This document shows, piece after piece, positions 57,122 through 64,000 of a DNA stretch of 64,000 nt (position 1 is its first letter; each line of letters opens with the position of its first letter). Both the position numbers and the translations under genes were made by a program. The stretch is from contig CM035311.1 in assembly GCA_002900995.3 (NCBI GenBank), positions 3,658,001-3,722,000 of the forward strand, written 5' to 3'. Under the pieces are notes generated by a model, which was not told the origin of the DNA, did not search any database, and saw only the letters and a list, made by a program, of their open reading frames with translations. Source of the DNA: Ganoderma boninense. Its lineage: Eukaryota; Basidiomycota; Agaricomycetes; Polyporales; Polyporaceae.

Positions 57122-58657
57122 ATGGCTCACCTCGCACCAACCGGAAAGTGGGACGCCAGGTTCGTCCTTCTCGACGTGTCACCGCACCCCCGATAACCCG
57201 CTCACCAGACTCTGCGCAGATATCTTGGCCCCGTCCCCCACGATGCGAGCTACTACTCCAAGTGCATGCTGGGTGGTGCTCTTGCGTGCGGTTTCACCCA
57301 CGCTGGTATTACGCCTCTGGACGTCACAAAATGTAACATGCAGGTATGTCTTCGTCTTATCGTTGTTCTCCACTCCGTCTCCCCGTCTTGTCCCGTCATC
57401 CTCGCGAGGCCCTGTCCTCCTCGTCCCGCTTCACGGTCTCGAATGCGCTCTTCCCCATTTTCTGCCTGACTGGCCGGCGTCGCACATTTCGGTGTTCGCG
57501 TCTTCTAGTGACGGCAAAGTTCTCTCCGCCCCGCTTCACATGCTCCAACCTTCCAAAGTCCTCTTGCCCTCCATTCCCCCATCCTACACTGTCAGTAGAC
57601 ATACCGAGCACCCTACAGTGCTCTACTAGCACCATGCGCTGGCATCTCGCTGGCATGCCGATTTGTCGCGCACGTTCGCGAGGTGCAGCCCCGGAAACGT
57701 GGCGGCGTCCGACGGAAGCGGGCTATCGGGCGCCGGCGTGCCGCCCGGCCCGACTCGAGCATACCGCATGGTCATTGGTCGGAACGACGCACTAACGCTG
57801 CACCCTCTCCGCATAGGTGAACCCCGCGAAATACAAGGGTCTCGTCCCCGGCCTCCGCACGCTCATCGCCGAGGAGGGTTCCAACGGTCTCTGGAAGGGC
57901 TTCGGCCCCACCTTCGTCGGCTACTCGCTGCAGGGGCTCTTCAAGTACGGCCTCTACGAGGTCTTCAAGGACTTCTACATGAACCTCGCTGGGGAGGAGG
58001 CCTCGTCGCAGTACAAGCCCGCCATCTGGCTTGCCGGGTCCGCGTCGGCCGAGGTCTTCGCGGACATCGCGCTCTGCCCGCTCGAGATGACCAAGGTCCG
58101 GATCCAGACGTCGCCCGCGGGCACGTTCCCCGTGCCCATGCTCGCTGCACTCAAGCAGATGGGCGCCATGCGCGCGGAGACTCGCTACCCCTTCGGCTCG
58201 CTCGTGCCCCTCTGGTCGCGTCAGGTGCGCCCTCTTCTTTCCATATCTGTTTCCGCAGGGTGGGGTTTGACACTGGGTGCAGATCCCGTACACGATGGCG
58301 AAGTTCTTCTTCTTCGAGTACATCGTGGGCATGTTCTACCGGCACGTGTTCACCGCGCCCAAGGAGACGTACGGCAAGACGACGCAGCTCGGCGTCACCT
58401 TCGCGTCCGGCTACATCGCAGGTGTCGTCTGCGCGGTCGTTTCGCACCCGGCGGACTCGATCGTGTCGCTCATGGGCAAGCCCGAGAACAAGGGCAAGGC
58501 GCTCGGCCAGATCGCGTCCGAGACGGGCATCGTCACGCTGGCGACGAAGGGCCTCGGCACGCGCGTGCTCATGATCGGTACCCTCACGGGCTTCCAGTGG
58601 TGGATCTACGACTCGTTCAAGACCGCGATGGGTCTTGGCACGACTGGTGGCAAGTAA
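57122..58657 (+). CDS. mitochondrial phosphate carrier (SLC25A3 / Mir1 type)
   Basis: Four exons (57122-57159, 57220-57343, 57817-58224, 58283-58657) give 314 aa, the usual carrier length. The model gives MAHLAPTGKWDARYLGPVPH, then the first carrier repeat with PLDVTKCNMQ, the second with PLEMTKVRIQT and the third with HPADSIVSLM, each matching P-x-[DE]-x-x-[KS]. Other known phosphate-carrier segments are SYYSKCMLGGALACGFTHAG, LWKGFGPTFVGYSLQGLFKY and FQWWIYDSFKTAMGL. It imports phosphate with protons (or in exchange for hydroxide) across the inner mitochondrial membrane for ATP synthesis. Intron 2 (57344-57816, 473 bp) is much longer than its neighbours (58-60 bp). A damaged copy of the last exon lies at 44840-45141. 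Confidence 0.95.
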
Positions 58658-60509
58658 GCTGCGGCGTTTGTGGAGAGGGGGAGGGGAAGCGCGCGCTTGT
58701 TCTCCGTGTCCATAGAGTACGACGGACATACCCTATTATCCGATCCGATTCGGTTCCCGCGAGGCCCAATTGCAGTATTTGCCAGCGCGGCGACACGATG
58801 CTTATGTTCCTGCGCGACTGTTCGGTGTTGGAGGCGCTGTTGAGGACCGTGCGCGACGTAATATAGGCAAGAGTGGGAGTCGAGTGGCAGGGACGCTTGT
58901 CGCCGACTCGCACTGGCAACACTGACCATATTAATATTGCTTTGCAGGCGTACAGGCGAGGCGACACATGATGGACTGGGAGTGCGTGCCCCGCTTTGGT
59001 GTCGATGACGTTGCATCTTGCTGGAATTACATAGGCACTGAACGCGCTGAGTACTGACTGCTGACTCAGGTTTACCTCGGACAGTCGTTTAGACTAGACC
59101 GGCTAGCGCTACAGGGAACTGATCAACTCGGATGCGAAACCTTGCTCGACGAGGCGACCGCTGCTTGACCTTCGACCGGACGGATTTCCTGTGGTGGATT
59201 ACCGGTTCATCAAGCAGTGCGCGAATATCTGACTCGCCGAAGGTTTTCACGTCGATGACAATGTCCGAGACGACGTTCGTAAGAGCGCGCGCGGTCGCCA
59301 GTCCTCGTAGTCGACGCCATTGGCCAAACACGAATCACACAGTACTAGTACGTAGCCAGCGAGCCCTCTCAAGACTTAAGAGATATTGTTGAGTCCCGCG
59401 GCCGGCTCTGGACTCGGAAACGTACGGACTGAACGTTGAACGCTCGGCCACAGCACTGCATACTGTACCGTTTCGATTCCAGCAGTTTTCGCGACCAGAG
59501 TATGCCTCTCGAGCCGAGACCGTCTCCGACGCGCGCGCCTTCTAGTTGAGTACTTACTGGATGCTACGTGCAGTCGTGTGCCTCCGAGCTCCGTCTCCGC
59601 ATCCATCTCTGACAGCGTCGGGCTGCCATACCTGTGCCGCTCCACGACGAGGACGATATGTGCTCAGTGGCCATGGGTACGGGGCGATGGCAGCGGCGCT
59701 CGGTACTGGTGCTGGCACAGGTGCCACTGCTACGCCCTATCACTTATCACTATGTTCTTGGCTCTTACCTGGCAGGCCCGACGGATACTGCCATTGCCGG
59801 ATGGATGAATGCTAACACAGCTCGCCAAAAGCCTCCCAGGGCTCGCCCCTCCGGGCCTGTCGAGAGGCTCTATCCAGCCCGGATAGGGTGCACCGACGCT
59901 CCCGCAACGCTGCCGGGGTTCCTTTACGCAACACGACTTGCCACAGAGTCACTCTCAGAAGTTAGAACCGGCCGTGCTGTGTGCTACAACCTGCCGCCTC
60001 CCCCGGCGCTTCCTCGCGAACTGTCGATGGCAGAATGTGTTCGGTAGACACGAGCTGGACGTTGAACGTTGAACGCGCGGTCAGGGACTAGCGACACCCG
60101 AGCTCCCTGCAGGGATGGCCACCGGGCGGGAAATGTCGGCGCATGTGCGCGATGTGCGCAGGCGGCGTGTGCGGGAACTTTTCCGTGAACGCATGGGCAA
60201 TGCAGTGCGTTGCGGACGACGACGACGACGGGGGTGCTTCGGAGCGCTCCCGTTCGCCCACAAGACCGGCACGTTCCTCGTGTGCACTACGTAAGTTACT
60301 TGTCAAGAATCGGAAACCACAGAACACACGGGAAGAGCCGTGCGGCGATGGATGATGGACTCGGAGTTGCGGCACACGTGGAGGCTGGTTGAGGATGTAC
60401 AACGCGATAAAAATACTACGAGGTTACGGTACACTGCAAAGGTGGAAAGGACCAGGAAATGCATGTTACGACACCGAGCACAACGTGGTGTGAAGAATTG
60501 GGACCGCGT
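58658..60509. other. intergenic between convergent phosphate carrier and kinase K2
   Basis: About 1.85 kb with no recognised gene. The string GTTGAACG occurs near 59430 and twice near 60065, and a GACGACGACGACG run lies near 60220. Probably 3' flanks of both genes. Confidence 0.5.
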
Positions 60510-63453
60510 TTACAAGCCGGAAAAGGCAGAGCTGTCAGGCTGCACAGACACAACCTCTTCCCCCTCGGGGATCCTCTCGATGCGAGGCCGCTTGTCAGCG
60601 GTGGTCTCTGGCCGCACGTAGCCCTTGAGCTGGTCGCCGATGTAGTCCTCGGATGGCCACGCGGCCGTTGGCATGATATAACTGAGGAACAAGTCCTTCA
60701 CAGACTTGTGCGTCGCCAAGCTCGCCGCCATCTTCTTCTCCTCGGCCGACGGCTCCTTGATCTCCGGTGCGGCGGGGGCACGCACTTTGGTGACCGTGGG
60801 AGTGTCCCGAGCTGGGGTCTGGCCATCTCCAAAGTGCTTTCGTAGGTCGAGTAATTCAGTCAGGGGATCGTCAGGGTTGTCGCCGCCATCGTTGTCCTCC
60901 GGAGTATTCTTCATGGCGTCATGCAATGAGGGGAGACGCTCAGCAGGCTGCCATCGCTGCTCCTGGATCGCGGCATTGTACTTCCTGACGTCGTAGTAGG
61001 CCTTGAAATGGTCGAGGAGCTCTTGAATAAGCTCATTGAGGGGGCTAAGGGAGTGAAGGAGGGGTGTTTCACCGTGCAGCGGCTCGGATGAAGATGAATG
61101 ATGTGGAACTGAGAGGAACCTGACGGGCTCCTCGTTGTAGACCAGCTCAGCCCTGGTCACGACTTGCCGCTTGAGCGCCCCACATAGAATCCTGCCGTCT
61201 TGGGTCTTTCCTGACGACTCGAAGTAGTCATCGATGAAAGCCCTTGGATACCGTAGGCTGCTGCAAAGATAGCGGAGGGCGAGGTAGAGGAGGACGTGGA
61301 AGAACGACTCGAGTTCATCGGGAGTCGATACCGGAATGCCAGGGTGCTCGACCGAGAACACCGACATATAGTACCAGGTGCCCTGTCAGAGAAATGCTGA
61401 TCAGCAATGCACAGGCGACAAATATAACACATGTGACAGGCACTTACCGTCCGATGAGGTTGGCGCGCCCTGCCCCCATCCGGGCATTTCTTCGCGAGCT
61501 CCCAGTCGCTCAACAGGCCGCCCCACGCCACAAAGATGTTGCGCTTGTTAGTCTTGCTGCTCTTTTTGTCGAGCACCATCGGCAGGATCAAGATGTTCCC
61601 GGCGCTGACGTCGCGATGGATGATATGGCAAAGTTCAACAGCGTCGCCGTGGGCTATAATGATATCTGCGTGAGCTTACTGCGGTACGACTTGCGGACAC
61701 GTGCGACTCACCCTCAATGCAGTTCCAAACGAGTCGAACCAACTGCTTGCCGCTCGTGAACGCAGACGAGGGCAAGCACACCTCAGCGACCACAATTCTG
61801 TAATGCGTGAGATGACGCAGGCCCGTCCCGTCCAGGATTTCAACGGGATCCTCCGTCTGAGACCTCGCCCGCTTCCCGCTGCTCCTAGTACCAGAGCTCC
61901 GCACACCCGTCGACTGGCTCACACCGGCACCGTCGGACCTCTCGATCGTCGGAGTCGACCCCTTGCTGGCAGCCGTCGCTCTCCGAGGACGCGAATTCTT
62001 GGCACGCGAGGGCATGGCCGCGATAGGACGATCGGGTTTCCCCTGCTCGCCGAAGACGTCAGGCTTCTTTTCGCCCGTAGTCGAGTACTCGGACGCATGT
62101 GTCTCTTGGTTGCCATCGTCGACGTCCCCGTGACAGACCAGGGTGGGCACGAAGGAGAGGTGTGCATCGTTGAGGGTCTTCAGAGTGACGCCTTCCTCGT
62201 CCACGCCCTGGTAGAAGGGCCGCCAAGCGTCCTTCAGGAACACGAACCGCTGGGTCTTCCACTCCAGCGCGACATACCCACGCGTGCCACGACCCACCAT
62301 GCCCTGCGGAGCGAACGTGGGCTTCCCGACCAAGTAGTCGCCTCCGTGGACCTTCAGGCTGTAACACGTCCACGCCTCGGGGACCGACTCACAGAAGAGG
62401 TCACGGACGTACTTGAAGACCGGAGTCACCAAGGTGGAGGTGTCGCTGAGCGCGGAGAGGTCCGCGAAGCCCGTCGTCGCAGCTGGATCATGAGCCAAGG
62501 TGTTGTCGTCGAACAAAATAGAGGAAGGCGCATCACGAGTCGCCTTCTTGACGAAGCGCTCGGGCACAGAGTCAATCACAGTTCCTTCAGCATAGTCGAG
62601 GTCTTGCGCGTGAGCGACCGCGAGCTTCTGCATCCACTGCCAGCCACAAGAGTCCTTCGACAGCCGAGTGGCCGTGGTGTCCATCCCGCGCTGTTCGGGT
62701 GTCGCCTGCGAGTACGCGTACAGGAACTGGAGCAGCTTCTTCGTGTGGTCGGCAGACTCGATGTAGTTCAGGGCCTCGGTGACGATGCAGCCCGAGCGGT
62801 CCCAGCGGATGACGCGGAACTCGTCCCCGTTGACGAAGAGCATGAAGAGCCCCGTGCGATGCTGGAAGTAGAAGTACCGCTCCCCGTACGACATGAGCTG
62901 GCCGCGAACCTTGAAACGCTTCTCGGCCATCGACTCCAGGTTCTTCTTCGCCCGGTCGTCCCATGCGTCGTTCTCCGTCCCGCCGCTCTTGAACTCGATC
63001 GCGAGGTCGTCGAGGAAGTAGTTGGAGCGACCCTTCTGGATAGCGTCCTTGAAGAGCGTCAAGATCATCGCCCCGTCGATCTTGAGCTTCTTGGGGTCGC
63101 TGAGATCAGACCGATGCTCAGAGATGTTCAGTTCGAAGCCGGGACAGAGACTCTCGTCCCCGTCAACCTCGAGCTGTGGCCACGGACCGTTGAGATCGCG
63201 GGTTGCGCGGGAGGAGACAACCGAGTAAACTTACCCATGCCTCTGAGATGAGCTTCTCCTTCAAGTAGTGTCGTTTATCCGTGGTATCGACGGGTTTATC
63301 CTTCAGAGCGTCGGCCAGCTTGGTGCTGATCCTGCCAATCTTGTCCTGCGGAAACGCCTTGTCGAAGCCGTCCGAGTCGACCGAAGGGAAGTATATCTTC
63401 ATCATGTTGTCGAAGAGAAGGGGAATCGACGTGTTCATAGCGTCCGACATCAT
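60510..63453 (-). CDS. FunK1 fungal-type protein kinase K2
   Basis: Four exons (63453-63235, 63173-61712, 61653-61448, 61382-60510) at the same splice positions as K1 give 919 aa. Exon 1 and the first part of exon 2 encode the same residues as K1. The later part differs increasingly. The kinase core reads AHGDAVELCHIIHRDVSAGN (HRD about 573-575), then LLSDWELAKKCPDGG and GTWYYMSVFSVEHPG. These fit the FunK1 consensus at least as well as K1. The C-terminal region lacks the Asp/Ser tract of K1 but keeps the final block (IGDQLKGYVRPE). Likely an active cytosolic kinase with unknown substrate. The long plus-strand frame lying opposite it is a shadow. Confidence 0.9.
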
Positions 63454-64000
63454 GTTCTGGCGGTCGGTGGGGGCCTTGTACTTGACGGAGAGATGAGGAT
63501 TGTTGCGAGAGTGGTCTCGAGTCTGATGGTGGCGGACACTGGCCGGAGAGGAGTGGACGTTGGCGCTCTATGGATGAGAATGGGCACCCATGGCGAGCAG
63601 GAGGGGGAAAGTGGAAGAGAACTGACCTGGAAGACGCGTGATGAGGGTTTTTATACTGGGTGGTTAGGAAGTCTGGCTGAGGAATGGGTGGCATACGCAA
63701 GCCAGCCGGTCAGATGTGACTAGGACAAAGGAAACACGAGGCTGTAGCATACCAAATGCAGCTGACAATGGTGTTTTTGCTCTGCAACTTGGCTGCAGTG
63801 GAAACGGTAGGAGACAACTCGATCGGAAGGAGCGATGGTTGGATTTCCTTCTTGGGGGCAAGACGTTTAAGCGGGAGGGCGGGCGTCTTAACGACGGCCA
63901 AGCGCCAGCAGCGCCGTGATCTCGGTTGTCGGCTGCTGAGTTCTCGCCATTGTTCTTCTTCTCCTTTATCGATTAAATTTATTTACGCTGATGCGGACGA
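62070..64000 (-). repeat. right arm of the large inverted duplication (pairs with 45736-47640)
   Basis: Reverse complement of the K1 promoter and 5' coding region, continuing to the last base of the window, where CCGCATCAGCGTAAATAAAT (minus strand) equals bases starting near 45741. Confidence 0.9.
63648..63655 (-). promoter_or_regulatory. TATA box of kinase K2
   Basis: TATAAAAA, same element and distance (about 195 bp before the ATG) as in K1. Confidence 0.6.

Noticed and set aside
1..64000. CRISPR arrays, bacterial-type operons, rRNA and tRNA genes
   Set aside because: No regularly spaced repeats and no recognisable rRNA or tRNA cores were found by eye; tRNAs cannot be fully excluded without a dedicated search.

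Overview
The window is nuclear DNA of a filamentous basidiomycete, most likely an Agaricomycete close to the Polyporales. The evidence is the many short spliceosomal introns of about 50-70 bp, two fungal-type FunK1 protein kinases, an F-box protein of the mushroom type, secreted type-B carboxylesterases, a Ty1/copia retroelement and a riboflavin-pathway RIB3. It is scaffold-level assembly with one 100-N gap at 44740-44839. I see no CRISPR array, operon, rRNA or convincing tRNA.

Layout. 1-2.13 kb: 3' end of a copia element with its right LTR. 2.8-4.8 kb: F-box protein, minus strand. 5.3-14.8 kb: three tandem, intron-dense secreted carboxylesterase paralogues, all minus strand, each with a catalytic Ser/Glu/His set and a TATA box; the first two also share their upstream flank. 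14.8-16.6 kb: decayed coding remnants. 16.6-24 kb and 25.2-30.2 kb: gene-poor DNA flanking one Ser/Pro-rich protein (24-25.2 kb). 30.25-31.24 kb: an Ala-rich helical protein. 31.7-41.7 kb: a three-gene minus-strand cluster of unrecognised helical proteins. P1 and P2 are 741 and 743 aa paralogues with the same 11-exon architecture. P3 is a 324 aa protein built as coiled coil, hydrophobic segment, coiled coil. A ~0.7 kb element with long inverted termini lies between P1 and P2. 44.1-45.1 kb: two gene remnants around the assembly gap. 46.3-49.25 kb: FunK1 kinase K1 (plus). 49.2-49.9 kb: a basidiomycete protein of unknown function. 51-53.2 kb: a fourth, diverged carboxylesterase carrying a frameshift. 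54.1-56.45 kb: RIB3 with a 1.5 kb intron. 57.1-58.66 kb: mitochondrial phosphate carrier, divergent from RIB3. 60.5-63.45 kb: second FunK1 kinase K2 (minus), whose 5' half and promoter are a near-identical inverted copy of K1's and run off the window end.

How the genes relate. RIB3 and the phosphate carrier are conserved housekeeping genes back to back. The rest is lineage-specific and shaped by duplication: esterases in tandem plus one dispersed copy, kinases inverted, the P1/P2 pair in tandem, and the carrier with a broken copy. The best candidate for an undescribed system is P1-P2-P3: exon-for-exon matched long helical paralogues next to a coiled-coil protein with a central hydrophobic segment. 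That topology is reminiscent of helical membrane-active proteins, but the function is inference. Exon models were built by hand from GT-AG sites and reading phase and have no transcript support.
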